In this document: one piece after another, positions 34,629-43,116 of the stretch
Position numbering within the stretch: position 1 is the first letter of the stretch
How the letters are laid out: each line of letters starts with the position of its first letter
NCBI GenBank assembly: GCA_016795325.1
Contig: JAEUHY010000015.1
Span: 1-64,000 of the forward strand
Direction of reading: 5' to 3'
DNA from: Planctomycetota bacterium
GTDB taxonomy: Bacteria > Planctomycetota > UBA1135 > GCA-002686595
DNA length: 64,000 nucleotides
Translations under genes and position numbers: made by a program
The notes under the pieces: generated by a model
Seen by the model: only the letters and a program-made list of their open reading frames with translations
Told to the model about the DNA's origin: nothing
The model's database searches: none

Positions 34629-36758
34629 TCAATCCTGCGTCATCCACACGCGCAGCGCTCCGCCGTAGTCGAGCGAGGAGGTGAGCGCGGCGGCGCTCGC
34701 GAGTTCGGTGCGCCAACCCGAGCGGCGCAGCTCGAGGCGCGCGGGTTTGGCGCCGAGCGCGACGCGCGCTCGGCCGAGCGCGTCCGTCGTCGCGACACGT
34801 TTGCCGTCGGCGAGCACCTCGACTTGCGGCAGGGGAGTCGCGTCGGGGCCGAAAACCTCGAGCAAGACGCCCCAACCCGGCGTGAGTTCGACGTCGAGCA
34901 CGGCGAGCCCGTGGACGAAGTTGAGCTCGCTCAGCGGGCCCCACGCCGGTGCGTAGCCGCGGCACTCGACGCGCCACGTCGCGTCTGCGTCATCGATGGG
35001 CAGAAACTGATAGTGGGGTTGCGCCGACGACGCGGAGAGCTCCACAGAGAAGTCGAAGACGCTGCACTGCGGCGAGACGTGCACTTTCGCGAAGATGTCA
35101 TCTCCGCTTAGTGCGTCGCGCGCGCGCAGCTGGATTGCGAGCCGCGCCTCTTGGCTGTTGAAGTGCAGCAGCACGTCGCTGGTGGGCGCGCGCACGCTGC
35201 GGAGCTGGATCAGCTCGACGTCGTTGTCGCTCGAGTACACGCTCGCCGTCAGCTCGTAGGCGCCGGCCGCCAGCGCTTCGAAGGCAAATTCAGCGTCGCC
35301 GGCGGAGGCGAGCTCTAGCTGCGATTCGATCTGGGCGGCGCCCGAGCGCAGCACGAGCCCCACCTGCTGCGCGCCGAGTTCGCGAGCCACAACGACGCGG
35401 CCGCGGATCGCTGCGTCCGCAGGTCGCGGGTGGAGCACGAGCTCGAACTCGAGATCCTCGCCCGCGGCGAGTCGGAGCTCTCGCTCTGCGGGGCGCGCGT
35501 TCGTCGTCGTGCCGCGCACCCAGTAGCGCCCGCCGGCGAGCAGCGGGAACTCGAACAGTCCGTTGCCGCCGGCGCGTTGTGCTGCGACGCGCACGAGCCC
35601 GCCGTCGTTGTCGAGGGCGTACAGCTCGACCTCCGTCGCCGGCAGCGCCGCGCCCGTCGGATCGACCGCTCGGCCGAGGATCGTCGCGCAACGCTCCAGC
35701 CGCACAGCGATGGTCCCGGGATGAATGCCGATGCGCGTGCTCACGGGAGCTTCCCCGCGCCAGCGCCCGTCGCTCGAGAAGAGCGTCAAAACGCCGGGAA
35801 TCGCGCGTGGATAGGCGCTCGGCGGAAAGCGGACCCAGGGTTGAGCGCCCGGGCGCACCACCGCGGCCCCGGCGCCGCGCGCGACATCGAGGTCGGGGAG
35901 TGTGAACCCCTGCCAGCCCACGCGCGCGAGCAAGCGCTCGCGCGGCGCAGCGGCAGGCGCGTCGAGTTCGAGCAGGTAGGTCGGCCCGACCGGAATGCTC
36001 AGCTCCACAACTTCGCTGTCCCCCTCGCGCGGCGTGTGCTGGTGCTCGCGGTACCAGTGCGGCTCGGAGTCCGTCGTCGCGAGGTCTGGATGGACGATGT
36101 CGTACCCAAACAGCAGCACTGGGCCTTCGTGGAAGCTGTGTTCGCTCACAACCACACCCTCGGAATTGCTCCACGCCGGTGAGCGCGCGCCTTCCGCGAG
36201 TCCGATGCGGAGGAAGTAGTGCGGCACGTTTTCGCCGGTCCGTTCGTCGACCAAGCGAAGGCGCAGCGGCGCGACGCCTGCGGGCCGCGCGAGGAATTGC
36301 ACGTCGTCGAAGCCTCCGCGCGCGTTGCGGTGCACTGTCCTCGGCGCGTCGATCACGAACCACCCGTACGGCGCCAGCACGCGCAGCACGAGCTCGTCGG
36401 CGTCACCGGTCGCGAACGTGAAGCGCCCGCGCGCATCGCTAGCCGTTTCGTCGAGCACCGCGCCGCCGGCGCTCGCCACGACGCCGAACTCCGCGAGCGG
36501 AGCGCGCGAGTTCGCGTCGAGCACACGTCCGCTGAGCACGCTCAGGCTCTGGTCGCGTTCGTGCCGTTCGCTCGCGCGCGCAGGCGCGTCCTCAGCCACG
36601 TGCTCGAGCTCGTCCGGTTGCTCGAACGAGAGCGAACTCGCCCCAGAACTCTCAGCCGCCGCGCCGTCGGCGCGCGGCCCGCGCTCCTTCAGCGCGAGCC
36701 ACAGCAGCGCGCCGGCGAGCACGAGCGCGAGGCAGACGAGCGAGACCCGTTGGAGCAT
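34629..36758 (-). CDS. Exported protein with carboxypeptidase-regulatory-like domains
   Basis: The 709-residue protein has an N-terminal membrane anchor (LVCLALVLAGALLWLAL) and several beta-sandwich units of the carboxypeptidase-regulatory/CNA-B type: LSGRVLDANSRAPLAEFGVV with later GRFTFATGDADEL; ILGRAVDPTGAALPATEVEL with GLFEFPLLAGGRY; IRGRVVVARELGAQQVG; and a final LPQVEVLADGKRVATTDALG. These domains are generally structural and are common in planctomycete envelope proteins. No catalytic domain is visible. It probably sits in the periplasm anchored in the inner membrane. Confidence 0.85.
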   Translation of the reverse strand: MLQRVSLVCLALVLAGALLWLALKERGPRADGAAAESSGASSLSFEQPDELEHVAEDAPARASERHERDQSLSVLSGRVLDANSRAPLAEFGVVASAGGAVLDETASDARGRFTFATGDADELVLRVLAPYGWFVIDAPRTVHRNARGGFDDVQFLARPAGVAPLRLRLVDERTGENVPHYFLRIGLAEGARSPAWSNSEGVVVSEHSFHEGPVLLFGYDIVHPDLATTDSEPHWYREHQHTPREGDSEVVELSIPVGPTYLLELDAPAAAPRERLLARVGWQGFTLPDLDVARGAGAAVVRPGAQPWVRFPPSAYPRAIPGVLTLFSSDGRWRGEAPVSTRIGIHPGTIAVRLERCATILGRAVDPTGAALPATEVELYALDNDGGLVRVAAQRAGGNGLFEFPLLAGGRYWVRGTTTNARPAERELRLAAGEDLEFELVLHPRPADAAIRGRVVVARELGAQQVGLVLRSGAAQIESQLELASAGDAEFAFEALAAGAYELTASVYSSDNDVELIQLRSVRAPTSDVLLHFNSQEARLAIQLRARDALSGDDIFAKVHVSPQCSVFDFSVELSASSAQPHYQFLPIDDADATWRVECRGYAPAWGPLSELNFVHGLAVLDVELTPGWGVLLEVFGPDATPLPQVEVLADGKRVATTDALGRARVALGAKPARLELRRSGWRTELASAAALTSSLDYGGALRVWMTQD

Positions 36759-36946
36759 GGATACGTCGCTGCACGGCGTGGCGGGCGACGGCCGAAGACT
36801 ATCGCGCCGTTGTGCAGCGGCTACAGGTGCGACCGCGGATGCCGCGCAGCTATCGCCGCCGCGCGCACGTGCGTGGCAGCCTAAGCACGTGCGCGGGGCG
36901 GGTCGTTCAGCGCCTCGAGCGCGCTGCTTCGTTTTTCAGCGCTCGC

Positions 36947-39025
36947 TCAGCGCAGCGCACCCGTTTCGATCCAGCGTTTGATCTGATCGCGTTCGGCGTT
37001 CGACAGCGTCCCATTGACCGGGCCGCCCATCACCGCGCCGCCGCACACCGGGTTGGTGACCTTTTGGAAGAGGTTGCTCCCCGGCGAGTTGTACGGAATC
37101 GCACGCGGTTGACCGGGCGTGCAGGTGAGCGCGGCCGCCTCGATCGTCAGCTCATCGAAGGCGGTCTGCTCCGGCGTCAGCGTGCAATTGCCGCTGGCGC
37201 CGTGGCAGCCGGTGCAGGACGCGAACACGTTGGTGGGGCTGAAGAGCGCAGAAAAGCGCAGCACGTTCACCGTGACCGGAGTCGTCACGGAGTTCTGGCC
37301 GGTCGGGCCGAACGCCGTGAGGCGGATCGTGAACTGCACCGACGACTGGCCAGAAGGGATCTGGCTGTTCGTCGGGCGGTAGACCTTCGGCGGCGGGTTC
37401 TGCAGCGTCGAAGTCGTGCCGTCGCCGAAGTCCCACAGCCAACTCGTGACCGTGCCCGTGCTCGAGTTGGTGAGGGTGATCGGGACGTTGGCGTCGACGT
37501 TCGATGCGCTGACCGCGAATTCGGCGTTGGGGCCCGTGGGCGAAGTCACGCTGATGTCCAGCGTGGCGGCTGCGGTTGCCGAGCCCAGCGCCGTGAGTTC
37601 GACCGTGTAGATGCCCGGAAACTCGAACACGTGAAAGGCTGTGTCGCCCACCACGATGTTGGGGCCGCTGCCGCCCGGATCACCGAAGTCCCAGATCGCC
37701 TTGAAGGTGGGACCGCCGGTGTTGACGAACGAGAACGACACGCCGAGCGGGAACGGACCGCGCGTCGGATTGGCGACGATGCTGACGATCGGCGGAGGCG
37801 GCAGAACCTCGATGTAGTCGAGCTTGACGTGCTCGCCCGCGGCGCCCGGCGCCGTGGCGCGGAGCGTCACGGTGTGCAGTCCCTCTTGCGTGTAGACGTG
37901 CGACGGGTTCTGTGTGTTGGCGCCGGTGCGGTCGCCGAAGTCCCAGGTCCACGCGCTCGCTCCTCCCAGCGTCTCGTCGGTGAAGCTCACTGCGGTGTTC
38001 ACCGGCGTCTGGAGCACGTCCGAGGTGAACCCGACCGCGAGCGCCGGAGCGCGCGCTTCGAAGCGCAGGTTGTCGACGAACACGCGCGAAGGAACGGCGT
38101 CATCGCCTCCGTTGCCGACTTGGACCGTCAGCGTGAACTCCGTGAACGGATCGGCGAGCGGGAACAACTCCTCGAGATCCGCCGTGACGATTTCGAGCAT
38201 CGTCAGCGTCGCGCCCGGCACGAGCGCCGAGAAGTTGGCCATGGACGAGAAGGTGTCGCGGCGCAGCAGCGCGACCGACGACTGCCCGTCCGAGATGTCG
38301 ACGGCCATCCAGTCGTTGAAAATCACGTTGCTCGGCTGCTCCGCGCACACGAACACCACGTCGAGCTGCAGCACGCTCGCGCCGGCGGGATAGGTGAACA
38401 CCTGCGCGATTCCCGCGCCCGTCCGTGGCGTCGCTCCCGGGCCTTGCGCGGGCGGCGAGGTGGTCGACGTGGACTCGGCGCCGAGGTCAGCCCAAAGCTC
38501 TCCTTGCGTGGGCATCAGTCCGTCGCCGCCGCTCACGACCGAGCGCAACCCGAGGCCGACGAACCCACCGTTGCCGAAGAACGTTTCCCACGGCGCCGCG
38601 GGCGCCGTGCCGACGAGCTGCGCTTCGAATCCGAGGTCCGAAGGCGGAGCGATCACGGCCACGAACTCGGAGCGCACTTTGGTGCTCGAGCCCAGCGGTC
38701 CTGTCACGCTCAGGCTCACGTCGTACAGGCCAGCGTTCACGTAGTTGTGCGCGGGATTGCGCTCCGTCGACGTCGTTCCGTCGCCGAAGTCCCACAGCCA
38801 CGCAGTGACTTCGCCGCTCGTCGCGTCGCTGAACTGGACCGAGAACGGCCGTGTCCCGGAGAGTTCGCCGGCGCCGAAGTCGGCCGCCAGCGCGGTGTTC
38901 GCCGGATTTCCGCTCGCGCCGGGGCCGTCGTCGCCTCCGCTGCACGAGACCAGCAATACGAGGGACGAGAGAAGGATTGCGCCTGCGGCGGAGCCGGGGC
39001 GGCGAGGGGACGAAAACGCGAGCAT
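36947..39025 (-). CDS. PKD-repeat lipoprotein with C-terminal cytochrome c-like region
   Basis: The 692-residue protein begins with a lipoprotein signal (LLSSLVLLVSCSGGDDG). It contains four PKD domains identifiable by WLWDFGDGTTSTERNPAH, WTWDFGDRTGANTQNPSH, IWDFGDPGGSG and WLWDFGDGTTSTLQNPPP, with a beta-sandwich of about 200 residues after the first. The C-terminus holds FASCTGCHGASGNC, a CxxCH haem c motif, with a later VMGGPVN and ERDQIKRWIETGA typical of planctomycete cytochrome c domains. It is likely a surface or periplasmic adhesin-like electron carrier. A longer frame upstream of 39025 has no features. Confidence 0.87.
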   Translation of the reverse strand: MLAFSSPRRPGSAAGAILLSSLVLLVSCSGGDDGPGASGNPANTALAADFGAGELSGTRPFSVQFSDATSGEVTAWLWDFGDGTTSTERNPAHNYVNAGLYDVSLSVTGPLGSSTKVRSEFVAVIAPPSDLGFEAQLVGTAPAAPWETFFGNGGFVGLGLRSVVSGGDGLMPTQGELWADLGAESTSTTSPPAQGPGATPRTGAGIAQVFTYPAGASVLQLDVVFVCAEQPSNVIFNDWMAVDISDGQSSVALLRRDTFSSMANFSALVPGATLTMLEIVTADLEELFPLADPFTEFTLTVQVGNGGDDAVPSRVFVDNLRFEARAPALAVGFTSDVLQTPVNTAVSFTDETLGGASAWTWDFGDRTGANTQNPSHVYTQEGLHTVTLRATAPGAAGEHVKLDYIEVLPPPPIVSIVANPTRGPFPLGVSFSFVNTGGPTFKAIWDFGDPGGSGPNIVVGDTAFHVFEFPGIYTVELTALGSATAAATLDISVTSPTGPNAEFAVSASNVDANVPITLTNSSTGTVTSWLWDFGDGTTSTLQNPPPKVYRPTNSQIPSGQSSVQFTIRLTAFGPTGQNSVTTPVTVNVLRFSALFSPTNVFASCTGCHGASGNCTLTPEQTAFDELTIEAAALTCTPGQPRAIPYNSPGSNLFQKVTNPVCGGAVMGGPVNGTLSNAERDQIKRWIETGALR

Positions 39026-39311
39026 GGCGCGCAACCTCTGGGTTGGGGGACGGCAGCGCGCGGGGAATCGGGGCGTGCTGCTCGGTCGAGAGTAAAGGCG
39101 AGTGCGCGAAACGACCCGAAGGAGGTCGCATTTTTCCTCGGGCGCTGCCGCACAGTTGCGCCAGTTCTTGCATTGGCCGCAGCAGCGCGGGCCGCTTCTT
39201 TCGCGCTTCACAACCTCGGGGCCGCCGCACGGTCGGCGCTCGGCGCGGGCCGAGCGGGTATCTTGCCCGATCCTCCGACTGCATCCTCCCCCCGATCGAC
39301 CGCGCGGATCT

Positions 39312-40193
39312 ATGGCCCTCGAGACTTTCTCCCTGTTCGACCTCGCCCCGGGCAAGCAGCTCGCCGGCCGCTTCCGCATCCAAAAGCCGCAGCGCCAGAG
39401 CGGCTTCTCGACGACCTTCGAAGCGCTCGACGAGTCGGCGACGGGCGCGGCGGCGCGCTGTGCACTGGTCGTGTTCCCCGGGCCGCTGTTCGAGGGCCCG
39501 CGGCAGGCGGACGACTTCCGCGCGCAGTGGCGCGCCTGGCAGGGCGTCGACTCGCCGCACGTCGCACGCATTCGCGAGGTGCTGGCGCTTCCGCAGAACA
39601 CCACGGTGCTCGTCACCGACATGCCCGCAGGCAGTTCGTTGCGCGAGTGGCTCAAGGCGAACGAGCGCATGGCGATCGAGCACGTGCTCGAGTTCGGGCT
39701 CGGGCTGCTCGAAGGTCTGGTCGCGATCCACGCCCAGAAGCTCGTGCACGGCGACCTGAAGCCGCAGACGATCTTTGCCGCCGCGTCGGGCGAGAAGGCC
39801 CCGTTCGGGGTGCTGGTGGACGGCGGCGTGACGACCGGCCTGTGGAACGCCAAGCACCTGGGCGAGCACACCGCGCTGATCGGGACGCCGTTCTACGCGC
39901 CGGTCGAGCAATTCGGCGGCGAGTCGCCCGACGTGCAGTCGGACATCTACAACTTGGCGACGGTGCTCTTCGAATGCGCCACGGGCGTGCTCCCCTGGCC
40001 GGGCGCGACGATGCTCGAGGTGTTCCAGGCCAAGCTCGACAAGCACGCGCCGTCGATGCGCAAGCGCGCTCCGAAGATCGACGTGGCGCCCGAGCTCGAG
40101 AAGGCCATCGTGCAGGGCCTCCTCGCCGACCGTCGGCAGCGCTACGCCACGGCGGCCGAGTTCCGCGACGCGCTGGCGGCCGTCGAACTCTGA
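39312..40193 (+). CDS. Ser/Thr protein kinase-like protein, probably degenerate
   Basis: The 293-residue protein has the kinase C-lobe: LVHGDLKPQTIF (HxDLKPxx, residues about 145-154), VDGGV at the DFG place (170-172), GTPFYAPVEQF and SDIYNLATVLFECATG. In the N-lobe the Gly-rich loop is degenerate (RQSGFSTTFEA) and the beta-3 strand reads CALVVFPGPL with no Lys; the catalytic-loop Asn is also changed (PQT). These losses suggest a pseudokinase or an atypical kinase. No C-terminal sensor domain is attached. It is divergent from the PKD gene. Confidence 0.8.
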   Translation: MALETFSLFDLAPGKQLAGRFRIQKPQRQSGFSTTFEALDESATGAAARCALVVFPGPLFEGPRQADDFRAQWRAWQGVDSPHVARIREVLALPQNTTVLVTDMPAGSSLREWLKANERMAIEHVLEFGLGLLEGLVAIHAQKLVHGDLKPQTIFAAASGEKAPFGVLVDGGVTTGLWNAKHLGEHTALIGTPFYAPVEQFGGESPDVQSDIYNLATVLFECATGVLPWPGATMLEVFQAKLDKHAPSMRKRAPKIDVAPELEKAIVQGLLADRRQRYATAAEFRDALAAVEL

Positions 40194-40321
40194 ACAGAGC
40201 GCTGTGATGTGCGAGGGGCTGGAAGGAACTTCCGGCCTCTCAGCCGAGTCCTGACGCACGTTCACTACGGCGTGCGGCGCGGTCGATACGGCCGGACGCG
40301 TCCGTCCACGACGCGTCTCCT

Positions 40322-40885
40322 ATGCCGTCGACACAGCTCCACCGCCGCCGCGCGCGCGCAGGCTTTTCCCTCGTAGAAGTGAGCGTCGCCATGTGCGTCA
40401 TGGTGGTCGCGCTGAGCGCGCTGGTCAGCTCGCTCGTGGCCTCCTCGGGGATGCACCGCGTGAGCTCCGAGACCGCCATCGCGCAGCGCGCGGCCGTCCA
40501 ACTGCTCGAGCAGATGCAGGGCGCGCCCTTCGAAGAGATCTACCGCGCATACAACGCCAGCGCAGCCGACGACGGCGCGCTCACGATCGCGCCTCCGGGC
40601 GCGAACTTCGCCGTTGCCGGACTCGACGCGCTGCCGGGCGACGCGGATGGCATGTGCGGTGAAGTCCAGTTCCCCGACGTCGACGTGGCCGGAGTGCTTC
40701 AACTGCGCGAGGACGCCGCCGACGGAGACTTAGGGATGCCTCGTGACTTGGATCTCGACGCGGTGGTCGACGTCGCCGACCACAGCACGGACTACGTGCT
40801 GTTGCCCGTGCGCATCCTCGTGCGCTGGCGCGGAGTCAGCGGCGTGCGCGAACTCGAGCTGGAGAGCGTGCTGTGCGAACGCTGA
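40322..40885 (+). CDS. Minor pseudopilin, GspI/PilV-like
   Basis: The 187-residue protein has a class III prepilin peptide: basic leader RRRARA, cleavage site G/FSLVEVS and a hydrophobic helix of about 20 residues. The rest is a globular head containing a dockerin-like remnant, MPRDLDLDAVVDVADH. It is the first of three overlapping genes and its 3' end overlaps the next by 13 bases. In type II secretion or type IV pilus systems such proteins help initiate the pseudopilus. No other secretion genes are in the window. Confidence 0.85.
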   Translation: MPSTQLHRRRARAGFSLVEVSVAMCVMVVALSALVSSLVASSGMHRVSSETAIAQRAAVQLLEQMQGAPFEEIYRAYNASAADDGALTIAPPGANFAVAGLDALPGDADGMCGEVQFPDVDVAGVLQLREDAADGDLGMPRDLDLDAVVDVADHSTDYVLLPVRILVRWRGVSGVRELELESVLCER

Positions 40886-41538
40886 AGCGCGCAGCGCGCC
40901 GGGCGCGCGCTGGGCTCACGCTGCTCGAACTGGCGATTGCGGCGGTCATCGTCGCGATGATGTTCGGCGCAGTTGCGATCACGGTGCTGCGCGCCGATGG
41001 CGCGTACCGCGAGGCCGAACTCGGCGCGGAGGTCGAGCGCGACAGCGAGCGCGCGCTCGAGCGCGTCGCGCGCGAGTTCATGGACGCGGCGCGCACGAGC
41101 GTGACGCTCACGCCGGCCGCGCCGCTCCAAGGCACTTCGATCTCGTACCGCCGCGCCACGGGCTGGGGCGGCGGAGCGCTGCAGCTCAGCCCCACGCGCC
41201 GCATCCGTTTCGAACTCGACGCCGCGGAGCTCGCCGATGGGCTCGACAACGACGGCGACGGCCTCGCCGACGAGGGGCGCGTCGTGCTCGCCACCGACGT
41301 GATCGGCGGCGGTACGCAAGCCGTGCTGGTCACGGGCGTGGCTGCGTTGACCCAGGGCGAACTCGACAACGGCGCCGACGACAACGGCGACGGGCGCATC
41401 GACGAGCCGGGCTTTTTCGCTGAGTTCGACGCGGCGACGTCGACGTTGTTCCTGAGCTTGACGCTGGCGACGCGCGCGGACGACGGACGTGTCGTCACGC
41501 GCGCGGCGCGGCTCTCCGTGAGGATTCGCAATGGTTGA
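40873..41538 (+). CDS. Minor pseudopilin, GspJ/PilW-like
   Basis: The 221-residue protein starts at GTG inside the previous gene and has the prepilin sequence RARAGLTLLELAIAAVIVAM. The head shows two acidic loops resembling calcium-binding EF-hand/thrombospondin type-3 units: DNDGDGLADEGRV and DDNGDGRIDEPGF. Calcium binding in pilin heads is known for GspG and some minor pilins, but this loop form is unusual. Its stop overlaps the start of the PilX-like gene. Confidence 0.85.
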   Translation: MRTLKRAARRARAGLTLLELAIAAVIVAMMFGAVAITVLRADGAYREAELGAEVERDSERALERVAREFMDAARTSVTLTPAAPLQGTSISYRRATGWGGGALQLSPTRRIRFELDAAELADGLDNDGDGLADEGRVVLATDVIGGGTQAVLVTGVAALTQGELDNGADDNGDGRIDEPGFFAEFDAATSTLFLSLTLATRADDGRVVTRAARLSVRIRNG

Positions 41539-42976
41539 TGCAACACATCGCGTGCGCAGCACTCGCCGCGGTTCCGCGCTGATCGTGGCGCTCATCGCCG
41601 TCATGGTGATCTCCGCGCTCGCCGCGGCGATGCTGATCGGAGGCTCGAGTCGCGACCGCGAGCGCGACCATTCGCTCGACGCCGTGCGTGCGCTCTACGT
41701 TGCGGAAGCCGGCATGTCGACGGCGCTCGCGGCCGCGGCCGCGGGCACGCTCGCGGACATCGGCTCGCAGGGCGCTCCGAGCGCGTTCGGCGGCGGCGAG
41801 ATGTGGGTGACGGCGGTCGACAACGGCGATCGCACCGCGATCATCACCGCCTGGGGCCGCTACGGAGGTTCGCTCCGCAGCACGCAAGCCATGCTCGAGA
41901 CGCAGGGCGCCGGCATCTACGACTACGCGTGCTTCGCCGGCAACTCGAGCGGCGATCCCGGTTACGACATGCGCTTTGGCGGCGCGGGCGCATCCGCGGA
42001 CGTCGTCAGCGGCAACGTGTACAGCGGCGGGAACGTCGTGATCGCGGGCGGCGCGACGATCAGCGGCGAGGTGCGCGCCAGTGGAACGGTGAGCGCGGTG
42101 GCGAGCGCGACGCCGAGCGAGCCGAAGACGGGCGTCGGCGTGCCGATCCCCGATCTCGCGGCGATGAACTACGCGGTCAACCACGACTACAACGTGGCGA
42201 GCATGTTCGCCTCGGCGACCTGGAAGTCCAACGCGCTCGGCGGCAGCGCGTTCCAGTTGCCCGAGTCGAGTCCGGCGCACATCTTCCGCAAGAACCCCAG
42301 CGACCGCGCGACCGACAACGCCGGCACCGCGAAGGACGACTACTACCTCGAAGATCCGTACGAGAGCGTGAACGGCAGCTCGACGATCGCCGCCGCATCG
42401 GCGACGCGCATCTCGCTCAGCGGCATCGGCGGCAAGCCCGGTCCGTCGGGCTCGAACAAGGTCTACTACATCGACGGCAACCTGTGGGTGCACAACCGCA
42501 ACATCTTCTCGTTCGCGCTGACCAGTAGTGCGGCCGAGCCCGCGCGCATCACGCTCGTCGTGAAGGGCAACATCTACTTCTCGGACAACGTGCTCTACAA
42601 CAATCCGGCGAGCGACGGCGTCGCGTTCGTGGCGCTGAAGGACGCCGCGCAGACCGACAGCGGCAACATCTACTTCGGTGACCCGACGTTCGGCACGCTC
42701 GAGCGCATGGACGCCTTCATGTACGCCGAGAACAACTTCTACGACAACAACCTCTCGGCCAGCGGTTCGGCGAAGGTGACCGTGAACGGGAACATGACGG
42801 CCGGCAATCAAGTGCGCATCAACCGCGACTTCGGCGGCGTGCACTCCAAATTGACGGTGAACTACGACGGTCGGTTGGTGAACGGCGACATCAGCTTGCC
42901 GGGTCTGCCGGGTTTCCAGTTCGGCAGCACGGCCTGGGAGCTGCGCGGTTGGCGCGAAGTGGACCACCAGCCCTGA
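41531..42976 (+). CDS. PilX/GspK-like protein with repetitive head
   Basis: The 481-residue protein has an N-terminal segment RRGSALIVALIAVMVISALA typical of PilX/GspK-type minor pilins. It is followed by VRALYVAEAGMSTALAAAAA, the PilX-like alpha-helical hallmark. The large head is rich in Ser, Gly and Asn and has a beta-helix-like turn sequence (SGNVYSGGNVVIAGGATISG, NGNMTAGNQVRINRDF). Unlike true GspK it lacks the calcium motif I would expect. It completes a three-gene minor-pilin cluster. Confidence 0.8.
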   Translation: MVDATHRVRSTRRGSALIVALIAVMVISALAAAMLIGGSSRDRERDHSLDAVRALYVAEAGMSTALAAAAAGTLADIGSQGAPSAFGGGEMWVTAVDNGDRTAIITAWGRYGGSLRSTQAMLETQGAGIYDYACFAGNSSGDPGYDMRFGGAGASADVVSGNVYSGGNVVIAGGATISGEVRASGTVSAVASATPSEPKTGVGVPIPDLAAMNYAVNHDYNVASMFASATWKSNALGGSAFQLPESSPAHIFRKNPSDRATDNAGTAKDDYYLEDPYESVNGSSTIAAASATRISLSGIGGKPGPSGSNKVYYIDGNLWVHNRNIFSFALTSSAAEPARITLVVKGNIYFSDNVLYNNPASDGVAFVALKDAAQTDSGNIYFGDPTFGTLERMDAFMYAENNFYDNNLSASGSAKVTVNGNMTAGNQVRINRDFGGVHSKLTVNYDGRLVNGDISLPGLPGFQFGSTAWELRGWREVDHQP

Positions 42977-43116
42977 GTCAGCGCCGCCATGCGCCTTCAA
43001 GTTGAGATCGACGCGCCTGCGGAGGGCGGCCAACTCTCGCGCGTCGCGCGCCCGCGGCCGACGCTCGGCCGGTTCGGCTCCTTGGTAGCCCGCGGACACG
43101 CGCGAGGTTGAGGCCG

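Noticed and set aside
36812..39300. Very long plus-strand open frame opposite the PKD gene
   Set aside because: It is antisense to a clear PKD/cytochrome gene, is Arg-rich and has no motif; a composition artefact.
39026..39871. N-terminal extension of the PKD lipoprotein
   Set aside because: It is antisense to the kinase-like gene, and the lipoprotein signal at 39025 is a clear start.
43108..43116. TTG start three codons before the chosen ATG of the HEAT protein
   Set aside because: The ATG is a better start and the transmembrane helix is unaffected; the choice remains open but unimportant.
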